The notes under the pieces are model-generated. The model ran no database searches. It was not told where the DNA came from and was given only the letters and a program-made list of their open reading frames with translations. Of a stretch of 64,000 bases of DNA, positions 8,312 to 15,997 are shown piece by piece. The stretch's first letter is position 1; the number at the start of each line of letters is the position of its first letter. Source of the stretch: DATATB01 sp036268995 (lineage in GTDB: Bacteria > Planctomycetota > Planctomycetia > Pirellulales > PNKZ01); NCBI GenBank assembly GCA_036268995.1, contig DATATB010000114.1, positions 1-64,000 on the forward strand, read 5' to 3'. The position numbers and the translations under genes are program-made.

Positions 8312-8363
8312 GCCCTCATCCGTCGGCTGCGCCGCCACCTTCTCCCAGAGGGAGAAGGGTTTT
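8312..8363. repeat. Right inverted repeat flanking the DUF559 gene; terminator-like
   Basis: Inverted counterpart of 7836-7886. The inner hairpin (CCTTCTCCC, loop AGA, GGGAGAAGG) is followed by GTTTT on the plus strand, so it would serve as a Rho-independent terminator for the DUF559 gene that ends 10 bases before it. Confidence 0.8.
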
Positions 8364-8401
8364 GGCCTGCCTGCGGCGGCCGTGCGGACTCAAACGTTGT
8401 T

Positions 8402-9511
8402 TTACACGTCAAATCGCGGGTCGAACGCCAGGCCAAAGGTCTCGGCGACGGCCCGATTGGTGGTCACGCCGTCGAACATATTGATCGCTCGGGCCAGCGG
8501 CCGGCTGGCGGCGGCTGCTTTTTCGATCCCGTGCCGGGCGATCCGCAGGACCCAGGGGAGCGTAACATTGCACAGGGCGTACGTGCTGGTGCGGCCGACC
8601 GCGCCGGGCATGTTGGTCACGCAGTAATGCACCACATTGTCGACCATGTACGTCGGCTGGCTGTGGGTCGTGGGCCGGCTAGTGGCCACGCAGCCCCCCT
8701 GGTCGATGGCCACGTCGATGATCACGCTGCCCGGCTGCATCAGCTTGAGATCGTCGGCTTCGATCAGCCGCGGCGCCTTGGCCCCGGGAATCAGCACGGC
8801 GCCGATCACCAAGTCGGCCCGCTTAAGTTGCTCGCGGATGGTGTGGCGGTCGCTGAACAGGCAATCGACGTTGGGCGGCATGACGTCATCGAGATAGCGT
8901 AGGCGATCCATATTCACGTCCAGCAGCCCGATATCGGCGCCGAAGCCGGCGGCCACCTTGGCGGCATTGGCCCCCACGACGCCGCCGCCGAGGATCGTGA
9001 TATTGGCCGGCGCCACGCCAGGCACGCCGCCCAGCAAAATGCCGCGGCCCATCTGCGGGCGTTCGAGGTATTTGGCCCCCTCTTGGATGCTCATGCGGCC
9101 GGCCACTTCGCTCATGGGCGTCAGCAGCGGCAGCCGGCCCTGGTCGTCGCGCAGCGTTTCGTAGGCGACGGCCGTAGCCCGGCTGGCCAGCACGGCGTCG
9201 GTCAGCCGGCGATCGGCGGCAAAATGAAAATAGGTGAACACGATCTGCCCCGGCCGCAGCTTGGGCCATTCGCTTTCCAGCGGCTCCTTGACCTTGACGA
9301 TCATCTCGGCCGTGGCGAATAGCTCGTCGGCACCCTGCATCAGCCGGGCGCCGTGTTCGGCGTAGACTTCGTCGGGAATGCCAGAGCCCAAGCCCGCGCC
9401 GCTTTCGAATAGCACCTGGTGGCCCGCGCGTGTAAGCTCCTCGACGCCCACCGGTAGCAGCGCCACGCGATATTCGTCCCGCTTGATTTCCTTGGGCACG
9501 CCGACAATCAC
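8402..9511 (-). CDS. ald: Alanine dehydrogenase
   Basis: A 369-residue NAD-dependent enzyme that interconverts L-alanine and pyruvate plus ammonia. The residues known to line the active site of characterised alanine dehydrogenases are present at the same numbers: R15 and K75 (pyruvate binding), H96 and D270 (catalysis). The nucleotide-binding loop GGGVVG is at 175-180, followed by an acidic residue at the end of the next strand (LLDVN). Length is normal. It is the only gene in its immediate transcript. The roughly 100 bp upstream of the ATG should hold the promoter, beyond which lies a cluster of hairpins. Confidence 0.96.
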   Translation of the reverse strand: MIVGVPKEIKRDEYRVALLPVGVEELTRAGHQVLFESGAGLGSGIPDEVYAEHGARLMQGADELFATAEMIVKVKEPLESEWPKLRPGQIVFTYFHFAADRRLTDAVLASRATAVAYETLRDDQGRLPLLTPMSEVAGRMSIQEGAKYLERPQMGRGILLGGVPGVAPANITILGGGVVGANAAKVAAGFGADIGLLDVNMDRLRYLDDVMPPNVDCLFSDRHTIREQLKRADLVIGAVLIPGAKAPRLIEADDLKLMQPGSVIIDVAIDQGGCVATSRPTTHSQPTYMVDNVVHYCVTNMPGAVGRTSTYALCNVTLPWVLRIARHGIEKAAAASRPLARAINMFDGVTTNRAVAETFGLAFDPRFDV

Positions 9512-9616
9512 GCCTCACCTCGCTTTTCGAATCGTATTCGAGACCGCGGCAAGCTATAGCCACGCGACGGCATTTTGCCCGAAGGCGGCTGCAAAGTGCA
9601 AGCCGGGCAACCGTAC

Positions 9617-9799
9617 GCATCCCGCTCCGCCGGGATGCAGGCAGCGACGTGCGGCGCTATCAGCGTGAGCCGAGTCGCGGTCGTCTCGGCGGAGCGAGAC
9701 GGCTACGGTTGCACCCGGCGTTTTCCGTAGCGCAGCCCTTCAGGGCTGGGACACGGAAAACAAGAGGCGTGAGTACCCCCACGGACCGCAGTCCGTGGG
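9617..9799. repeat. Cluster of four REP-like hairpins upstream of ald
   Basis: Four hairpins lie in the 326-bp gap between ald and der. The first, 9617-9638, has the perfect stem GCATCCCG / CGGGATGC. The second, 9682-9706 on the minus strand, is a GTAG-headed REP with stem CGTCTCG / CGAGACG; its loop is the reverse complement of the first. The third, 9721-9760, starts TTTTCCGTAG, has stem CAGCCCT / AGGGCTG and closes with ACGGAAAA. The fourth, 9778-9799, has stem CCCACGGAC / GTCCGTGGG around CGCA. No gene is seen in this gap. The last hairpin could also end transcripts arriving from ald's side on the other strand, but no T-run follows. Confidence 0.8.
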
Positions 9800-9837
9800 C
9801 TTTGGCCGCTGCTTAAGTGCGTGCGCCGCCAGCGTCG

Positions 9838-11244
9838 CTATTCGCCGAGGTCGTCGAGCGTGTCGGCGGCCAGCTCGTTTTCGGGGATGTCGAAGGCCGG
9901 AGCCTCGGGCACCTGGCTGCCGTCGGATTGTTTGCGGGTGCGCAAGTAGAGCTTGATCGGCACTTCGCCGAATGGCAGATGATCGCGCATCACGCCCAGC
10001 AGATAACGCTGATAGTTCTGCGTAATCATCTTCGGATTGCTGCAGAACAGCACGACCGTCGGCGGCTCGGTGCCGACTTGCGTGGCGTAATAAATCTTGG
10101 GCCGGCTGTTGCGCACCAGCGGCGGCGGGTTCCTTTCCAGCGACGCCCGCAGCAGGCGATTCAAATCGCCCGTGCCCACGCGCGAGCGGGCCTGCTTGAA
10201 CAGCATCTGGGCATGATTCAGCAGTGTCTTGACGTTCTTGCCAGTCTGACCCGTGACGAAGGCAATCGGCACGTAACACTGAGCGCGAAACGTGTCGTGC
10301 AGATACTTGACCCATTCCTCGGTGTTCACCTTGCCGGCGTACAGGTCCCACTTGTTCACGACAAAGATGCACGGCCGATACTGCTGGGCAATGTATTCGC
10401 AGAGTTGCTTGTCGACCTTGCTGATGGGTTCGGCCGCATCAAAAAACAGCAGCACGACGTCGGCCCGGCGGATGCTGCGCTGGGCCCGGTGCATGCTATA
10501 AAAGTCGATGTCGGTGTTGATGCTCTTGGTGCGGCGCAGGCCGGGCGTGTCGATGGCGATGAACGACTTGCCATCCAGCTCAAAGCGCACGTCGACGCTG
10601 TCGCGCGTGGTGCCGGCCACTTCGCTGACGATCATGCGGTCTTCGTGGGCCAGCGAATTGACGAACGTGCTCTTGCCCGTGTTGCGGCGGCCGACGATGG
10701 CCACCTTCATGCCGGCTTCTTCCGGCGGCGGCTGGTCGTTGTCGGGAATGCTTTCCAGAATCGCTTGCAGCAGTTCTTCGCGGCCGCGATTGGCCTTGGT
10801 GCTGGTGCGGATCACGCGGCTGAAGCCCAGCTTGTAGAACTCGGCGGCCTGGGCGTCCAGGGTCGGTGAATCGGTCTTGTTGGCCACGCACAGGATCGGC
10901 ACGCTCTGGCTGACGGCGCGCAGGCGTTTGACCACTTCCTGATCCAGCGGCGTGATGCCGGTTTGCGAGTCGACGACAAACAAGATCACGCTGGCCGACT
11001 CGATGGCCATTTCGATCTGCTGCCGCACGTGCTCGGTGAGGTTGTCCACGTCCTCGATGCCCATGCCGCCCGTGTCGACCAGTTCGAAATACCGGTCGGC
11101 GATGCACATCAAAAACGTCATGCGGTCACGGGTCACGCCGGCCGTATCGTCGACAATCGCCAGCCGCTTGTTCACCAGCCAATTGAACAAGCTCGACTTG
11201 CCGACATTCGGCCGGCCGACAACAGCTACCTGCGGAACACCCAT
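9838..11244 (-). CDS. der: Ribosome biogenesis GTPase Der (EngA)
   Basis: 468 residues from the ATG at 11244. Der is an essential tandem-GTPase that helps assemble the 50S subunit. The first G domain has the P-loop GRPNVGKS at 10-17, DTGG at 57-60 and NKTD at 122-125. The second has GRRNTGKS at 185-192, DTPG and NKWD. A KH-like C-terminal domain follows (KIYYATQ, PTVVLFCSNPKMI, NYQRYLLG) with an acidic tail. The frame continues upstream to 11586, but those residues do not resemble the family and the P-loop begins 10 residues after this ATG, as usual. No strong Shine-Dalgarno precedes it. Confidence 0.96.
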   Translation of the reverse strand: MGVPQVAVVGRPNVGKSSLFNWLVNKRLAIVDDTAGVTRDRMTFLMCIADRYFELVDTGGMGIEDVDNLTEHVRQQIEMAIESASVILFVVDSQTGITPLDQEVVKRLRAVSQSVPILCVANKTDSPTLDAQAAEFYKLGFSRVIRTSTKANRGREELLQAILESIPDNDQPPPEEAGMKVAIVGRRNTGKSTFVNSLAHEDRMIVSEVAGTTRDSVDVRFELDGKSFIAIDTPGLRRTKSINTDIDFYSMHRAQRSIRRADVVLLFFDAAEPISKVDKQLCEYIAQQYRPCIFVVNKWDLYAGKVNTEEWVKYLHDTFRAQCYVPIAFVTGQTGKNVKTLLNHAQMLFKQARSRVGTGDLNRLLRASLERNPPPLVRNSRPKIYYATQVGTEPPTVVLFCSNPKMITQNYQRYLLGVMRDHLPFGEVPIKLYLRTRKQSDGSQVPEAPAFDIPENELAADTLDDLGE

Positions 11245-11293
11245 GACACACTCACGATCGACGGAAAGAAGACAAAGACGAAGACGAGGACAG

Positions 11294-11330
11294 ATTGAAC
11301 AGAAGATCGCAAAGGACGCTAAGAAGGAAG
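11294..11330. repeat. Dispersed purine-rich repeat (GAACAGAAG..CGCAAAGGACGC type)
   Basis: A segment starting ATTGAACAGAAGATCGCAAA and ending AAGAAGGAAG. It matches two further copies at 15850-15884 and 15929-15962. It lies in the 261-bp gap between der and the uracil-DNA glycosylase gene, which are divergent. The purine-rich strand continues to about 11390 with AAG/GAA runs. No gene is seen in the gap. Confidence 0.7.
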
Positions 11331-11505
11331 AAAAAGTAAGAAAGGGCAAAGAAGAACAAGGAAGAAGGAAGAAGCCACGAAAAGAACGGGTTCGACCCGC
11401 TTCCGGCCGGCCGAGCGGTTCATCATAATTGAAATGCTGCTGGCCGACTAACCACTTGGCGGGGGGCCAACGCAGCATTTTGACTATTAGCGAAAGGACG
11501 CTCGC

Positions 11506-12297
11506 ATGCCCGGCAAGGCGAATTCCTCGGCCAAACAGGCGGTTCAGCAAAAGCTCGAGGATTTGTACCTGGCCGGGGTCACGCATTTGCCGAAGCGGCG
11601 CGACGGGAAACCGGCGGCGAGCGCGCCCGGGCCAAGGCCCGAGGCTAAATTGGCTGTGAAAGCCGTCGTGCCGGCGGTAGCGGTTGCTTGCCCGCCTGCG
11701 GCTTCACGCCAGGATCGGCAGGTGCAATTGGACGTGCTGCGGCAGCAGGTCGCCGGCTGCACGCGTTGCGAGGAACTGGCCCGCACGCGGACCCAAACCG
11801 TGTTTGGCGTGGGCAATCCGCAGGCTCGGCTCTGCTTTTTCGGCGAGGCGCCGGGAGCGGACGAAGATCGCCAGGGCGAACCGTTCGTCGGCCGTGCGGG
11901 GCAGTTGCTCAATCGGATCATCGAGGCCTGCGGCCTGAAGCGCGAGGAGGTTTATATCCTCAACGCGATCAAGTGCCGACCGCCCGAGAATCGCACGCCG
12001 CTGCCGAAGGAAGTGGCGAATTGCCGCGGCTATCTGGATGGGCAGCTCGAGATCATCCGGCCGGAATTCATCTGCTGCCTAGGCTCGGTGGCGGCTCAAA
12101 CGCTGCTGGAAACCGACATATCGATCGGCCGGCTGCGCGGCAAATTCCACGAGTGCCGCGGCAGCCAGGTGCTCTGCACTTATCACCCGGCGTATTTGCT
12201 ACGCAACCCGGCGGCGAAAAAAGATGTCTGGGAAGACATGAAAATGCTGCTGGCGAAAATGGGGCTGGAAGTGCCGGTTTCGAAAGCGCAGGGATGA
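11506..12297 (+). CDS. Uracil-DNA glycosylase, family 4 (iron-sulfur type)
   Basis: 263 residues. It removes uracil from DNA, starting base-excision repair after cytosine deamination. Four cysteines with the spacing of the family-4 [4Fe-4S] cluster are visible: C85-x2-C88, C157 and C173. Motif A is GEAPGADED at 113-121, FVGRAGQLL follows at 127-135, and the C-terminal motif HPAYLLRNP is at 227-235. The first 70 residues are a Pro/Ala/Lys-rich extension not needed for the fold. A CGAAAGGACG stretch upstream of the ATG gives a usable ribosome binding site (AAAGGA). The neighbour on the left, der, is divergent. Confidence 0.94.
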   Translation: MPGKANSSAKQAVQQKLEDLYLAGVTHLPKRRDGKPAASAPGPRPEAKLAVKAVVPAVAVACPPAASRQDRQVQLDVLRQQVAGCTRCEELARTRTQTVFGVGNPQARLCFFGEAPGADEDRQGEPFVGRAGQLLNRIIEACGLKREEVYILNAIKCRPPENRTPLPKEVANCRGYLDGQLEIIRPEFICCLGSVAAQTLLETDISIGRLRGKFHECRGSQVLCTYHPAYLLRNPAAKKDVWEDMKMLLAKMGLEVPVSKAQG

Positions 12298-12317
12298 GCC
12301 ATCTGGCGGCCGTTAAG

Positions 12318-12340
12318 CGCGGGTTGAAACCCGCGGCTAA
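12318..12340 (-). repeat. TTAG-headed hairpin repeat
   Basis: Stem CGCGGGTT / AACCCGCG followed by GCTAAG; read on the minus strand it is a hairpin with a TTAG head. Related elements in the same orientation occur at 17719-17741 and 18533-18556. It lies in the 68-bp gap between the convergent glycosylase gene and the small gene at 12366-12647. Confidence 0.65.
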
Positions 12341-12365
12341 GGTCGTCCGCTGTATTGGGCGCTGC

Positions 12366-12647
12366 TCAGCTCCCCTCGATTTGGCGGCGGTATTCGTCGC
12401 GCTCGCGGCGGGTGGCTTCCAGATCGAAGAGCAGGTATTTCATGTCCAGACGCAGTTGCCCCAGGGCGTCTTGAACGAGGTTCAGGATCCGCCGGCGGCG
12501 TCGGGTGCTATCGACGACACGCAATGCTAGCGGTTCGAGCCGGGCACGCAGCTCAACGGGCAAGGCCTCGATCGCCGACTTCAATTCAACAAGGTCATGC
12601 GGCAGATCTTCGAGCTGGGACGTGGCAGGGGGCAAAGGCTGGGTCAT
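12366..12647 (-). CDS. Small helical hypothetical protein
   Basis: 93 residues from the ATG at 12647; GGAG lies 8 bases upstream. The product appears wholly helical and highly charged, with a basic centre (STRRRRRILNLVQDALGQL) and a C-terminal coiled-coil-like stretch (DLEATRRERDEYRRQ). No cysteines, signal peptide or membrane segment. No family was recognised. It may be a structural or nucleic-acid-associated small protein, but nothing in the context shows a role. Confidence 0.6.
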   Translation of the reverse strand: MTQPLPPATSQLEDLPHDLVELKSAIEALPVELRARLEPLALRVVDSTRRRRRILNLVQDALGQLRLDMKYLLFDLEATRRERDEYRRQIEGS

Positions 12648-12962
12648 CAAAAAGCTCCGGTAGGTGGCGGCACGGTTGTGCTACGGAGCAAAAGCGAACT
12701 GCGTGCCCAATGTCCCAGCCAGAGGCCGGGTGTCAGTTGTAAGTTGTCCATTGTCAGTGGTTTACGGCTATTTCGCTGGCGCATTTTCGACCGCCGCCAA
12801 TGCTGCCAAAACGAAACCTGTTGATCTGGAGCCGGGGCGTAAATCCTGTTACAAGGACGAGTTACGATGGATGCAACGCGCCTTGGCCCATGTCTCATTT
12901 TCGCCACGTGAAAATGCAACTGACCACGGACCACTGACCACAGACCACTGACAACGGGTGCG
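12648..12962. other. Intergenic stretch with short CAGTGG/CCACTG repeats
   Basis: This 315-bp gap precedes the large secreted protein gene. No convincing gene is seen. It contains TTGTCCATTGTCAGTGGT near 12737-12754 and, near 12919-12952, tandem variants of CCACTGACCAC, whose reverse complement resembles the first segment. Together they could form a long-range stem. The gap should also hold the promoter of the downstream gene. Confidence 0.5.
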
Positions 12963-15824
12963 ATGGATCGCCGCCTAGCCATAACCTGCCTCGTGCTGGC
13001 CGCCTGGCTGTGCCTGCTGTCGCAGCGGGCTGAAGCGCAGGTCGGCTGGCGCGAAGGCTTCGAGACGCCGCAAACCACTTGGCTCGATGCCGGCGGCGAC
13101 GGCCGCTACCGGCTGGCCGAACACCGGCGGAGCATGCAGGGCGCGCACGGCGGCGTCGGCTGCGAGACGCTCACCGTCGAGGTGGGCAGCAGCGGATCGT
13201 ACATCTATTTGAGCCACGAGATCGGCCACGCCCCGGTGATTCCGGAGTTGGTGCCCAGCGTGTGGATTCGCGCCGATCGGCCCGGCATTCGGGTGTTTGC
13301 CCGCGTCGTGTTTCCGCGCACGCCCGACCCGCGGACGGGCGCCCCGATTTCGGCACTGCTCGCCGGCACCACGTATTCCAAGGTCGGCAACTGGGAGCAA
13401 CTCTACCTGGAGGACGTGCCGACGATGATCGCCCGGCAGGCCCGGGTGTTGCGTTCGCAGCTCAAATCGGCCGTCGATACGCACGAAGCGTATCTCGATC
13501 GGGTGCTGCTGAACGTGCTGACCGGCCCGGGCCGCACGCACATCACGATCGACGACCTGGAAGTGGCGGGCCACGTGCAGACGCCCGAACTTCTGCCAGG
13601 CGGCGCACCGGGCGGTGCGGCGGCGGGCGGCACGCAGTCGGGCACGGTTCCCGAGTTGGTTCGGCCGCGCGCCACCGTGGAGTTGAACGGATCAGTGATG
13701 ATGGTCGATGGGCGGCCGTTTTTTCCGCGGGCCATCGAGTACCAAGGCGAACCGCTCACGTTTCTCAAGGACCGGGGATTCAACACGATCAAGTTTGCCA
13801 CTACGCCGACGCCCGCCGTGCTGGCCGAAGCCGAGCGGCTGGGCCTCTGGCTGATCTGCCAGCCCGAGCGGCCGCCCGGATTGGGCGAAGTGGACACCAG
13901 CGGCCAACTGCTCGAGCCGATTGGCCCGCAGTTCGACCGCGTGCTGGCCTGGCATTTGGGCGAAAACCTGACCGGCCGGGAGCTGTCGGCCACCAAGCGT
14001 TGGGTCGAGCAGTTGCGCCGCGCGGATAATCGGACCGGCCGCCCGATCATGTGCGAGGCGGAAGCCGAAATTCGGGCCTACAGCCGGATGATCGACCTGC
14101 TGCTGATGAAGCGCATGCCGCTGGGCACGACGTTCGAGCTGGCCGACTACGGCACTTGGCTGCGCGAACGGCCGCGGCTGGCCCGCCCCGGGACGCCGAT
14201 TTGGGCCGTGGTGCAGACGCAGCCGGCCGTCGAGCTGCTCGAACAATGGAGCTTGCTGGGCCGCGTCCGACCCACCAGCGGCGCGTGTTCCAGCGATCAG
14301 ATTCGGTTGCTGGCCTACTCGGCCCTGGCCGCCGGGGCGCGCGGGCTGTGTTTTCAGTCGCGTTCGCCGCTCTCGGCCGGCGACCCGGCCACGCGCGATC
14401 GGGCCGCCGCGCTGGAGCTGCTGAACCTGGAGCTGCACGCGATCGAGCCTTGGGCCGCGGCCGGCACGGTCGTGGGCAATGTGCCCGGAATCACGATCGG
14501 CGCCGCGCCGCCAGTGAATCAAAAAGGCAAATACCAGGGTGTCAAAAACAAAGACATCAGCCGGCACGGCGAGATTGTCCCGGCGACAGTGTTGGCCGAA
14601 GCCAGCGCCGTGGTCATGCAAACCGATCGTGCTCAACTGCTGTTGCCGATTTGGACGTCGCCCGGCGGGCAGTTTGTCACGGGCCAATCGGCCGGCAACG
14701 GTATCGCGTTTGTCGTGCCTGGCGCGCCGGAAGCCAACGACGCGCATGAGATCTCGCCCGGCGGCTTGCGGCCTCTGCGGCACCAGCGCGTGACGGGCGG
14801 CATCCGCGTCACGCTCGACGAATTGGGCATTTCGAGCATGGTCCTGCTCAGCCAGGATCCGCTGGTGCTCTCGAACCTCGTCCAGCGGGTCTCGCAATCG
14901 GGCCGCCAGGCCGCCCGCTTGCAGCACGACCTGGCCGTCAGCCGGCTCGCGTCGGTGATCGAGATCGATAGCCAGCTATCGGCCGCGGGACACGTCGTCA
15001 ACGAATCGGCGGGCTGGCTCGCGGCGGCCCGCAAAGGAATCGATGAATGCAATGCGCTGCTGGCGGCCGGCCAAACGCGCGACGCTTTTTTGGAAGCCCG
15101 CCGCGCGCTGCGACCGCTGGGCCAGATCGAGCGGTCGCATTGGACGCAGGCCCTCAAGGGCGAGAGCGGACCGCTGGCCAGCCCGATGACGGCCACTTTC
15201 ATTTCGCTGCCGGGGCATTGGAATTTTGCCGCGCAAGCCAAAGCCGGCAAGTGGGGCCGAAACCGCTTGTCGGAAGGCCAGTTCGAAGACTTGGACCGCA
15301 TGGTTTGGGCCGGCTGGCAACACTACGAGCACCCGCAGGACGGCGTTCGCACCGAAGCCGAGTTGTCGCCGGCGGCACCCAAGGGGGGGCGCTTCAGCCT
15401 GCGCATGGCCGCCCGCGCCATCGACGAGCGGGCCGCGGCCGGATTGGTCGAGACGCCGCCGGTCTGGATCACGAGTCCGGCGGTCGAGGCGCACGCCGGC
15501 CAATGGTTTCAGATCAGCGGTTGGGTCTACGTGCCCGAGCCGATCACCGGCAGCCTCGACGGCCTGATGATCATCGACTCGCTGGGCGGCGAGCCGCTGG
15601 CCTGGCGGCTGGGCGAGGCCCGACGGTGGACGAAGTTCACGCTGCACCGTGCGGCGCCCCGGCCCGGGCCGCTGCGCGTGACGATCGCGTTGACCGGGTT
15701 CGGCGAGGCCTGGGTCGATAACGTGATGATCGAGCCTTGGCTGCCGCCCGGCACCCCGCCCGAACCGCTACCGCCCGGCAATCGCTCGGCCTTCATCCGC
15801 CTCCCGCCGATCCGCCGCAACTAG
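12963..15824 (+). CDS. Large secreted protein with glycosidase-like central region
   Basis: 953 residues with a signal peptide (hydrophobic core at 7-20, likely cleavage after RAEA near 25). An N-terminal β-rich region (about 26-210) ends in a Gly/Ala linker. The middle (about 225-480) reads like a glycoside-hydrolase TIM barrel: FFPRAIEYQGEP, LKDRGFNTIKFA, AEAERLGLWLICQPERP, RVLAWHLGEN. I could not identify catalytic acids with confidence, so it may be non-catalytic. The last 200 residues look like a carbohydrate-binding jelly roll (WFQISGWVYVPEPI, FGEAWVDNVMIEPW). The protein ends in a Pro-rich tail. Family and substrate are unknown. It converges with the ThDP-enzyme gene across an inverted-repeat gap. 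Confidence 0.8.
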   Translation: MDRRLAITCLVLAAWLCLLSQRAEAQVGWREGFETPQTTWLDAGGDGRYRLAEHRRSMQGAHGGVGCETLTVEVGSSGSYIYLSHEIGHAPVIPELVPSVWIRADRPGIRVFARVVFPRTPDPRTGAPISALLAGTTYSKVGNWEQLYLEDVPTMIARQARVLRSQLKSAVDTHEAYLDRVLLNVLTGPGRTHITIDDLEVAGHVQTPELLPGGAPGGAAAGGTQSGTVPELVRPRATVELNGSVMMVDGRPFFPRAIEYQGEPLTFLKDRGFNTIKFATTPTPAVLAEAERLGLWLICQPERPPGLGEVDTSGQLLEPIGPQFDRVLAWHLGENLTGRELSATKRWVEQLRRADNRTGRPIMCEAEAEIRAYSRMIDLLLMKRMPLGTTFELADYGTWLRERPRLARPGTPIWAVVQTQPAVELLEQWSLLGRVRPTSGACSSDQIRLLAYSALAAGARGLCFQSRSPLSAGDPATRDRAAALELLNLELHAIEPWAAAGTVVGNVPGITIGAAPPVNQKGKYQGVKNKDISRHGEIVPATVLAEASAVVMQTDRAQLLLPIWTSPGGQFVTGQSAGNGIAFVVPGAPEANDAHEISPGGLRPLRHQRVTGGIRVTLDELGISSMVLLSQDPLVLSNLVQRVSQSGRQAARLQHDLAVSRLASVIEIDSQLSAAGHVVNESAGWLAAARKGIDECNALLAAGQTRDAFLEARRALRPLGQIERSHWTQALKGESGPLASPMTATFISLPGHWNFAAQAKAGKWGRNRLSEGQFEDLDRMVWAGWQHYEHPQDGVRTEAELSPAAPKGGRFSLRMAARAIDERAAAGLVETPPVWITSPAVEAHAGQWFQISGWVYVPEPITGSLDGLMIIDSLGGEPLAWRLGEARRWTKFTLHRAAPRPGPLRVTIALTGFGEAWVDNVMIEPWLPPGTPPEPLPPGNRSAFIRLPPIRRN

Positions 15825-15849
15825 AGCGGCAGGTCGTAATTCCAAAACG

Positions 15850-15962
15850 ATTGAACAGAAGGACGCGAAGGACGCCAAGAAGAAATGCTGAGGCGGCGGT
15901 CAACGCCGTGAATATTTAGAACTCTCCCCTTCTTCGCGTCCTTCGCGGTCTTCTGTTCAAAT
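15850..15962. repeat. Inverted pair of dispersed repeats between convergent genes
   Basis: Arms at 15850-15884 (begins ATTGAACAGAAGGACGCGAA) and 15929-15962 (ends TTCTGTTCAAAT) are near-perfect reverse complements over about 33 bases with a 44-base spacer. A third, single copy is at 11294-11330. A transcript from either side would fold into a long stem just after the stop codons at 15824 and 15998, so it may serve as a two-way terminator or protect 3' ends. Confidence 0.8.
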
Positions 15963-15997
15963 GAATTTAGGACAACGGCGGGCCCGAAACGTAGCCG

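Noticed and set aside
9838..11586. A longer Der starting at 11586
   Set aside because: The extra 114 residues are Phe/Ser/Arg-rich and unlike the family; the first P-loop starts 10 residues after the ATG at 11244, as in other Der proteins.
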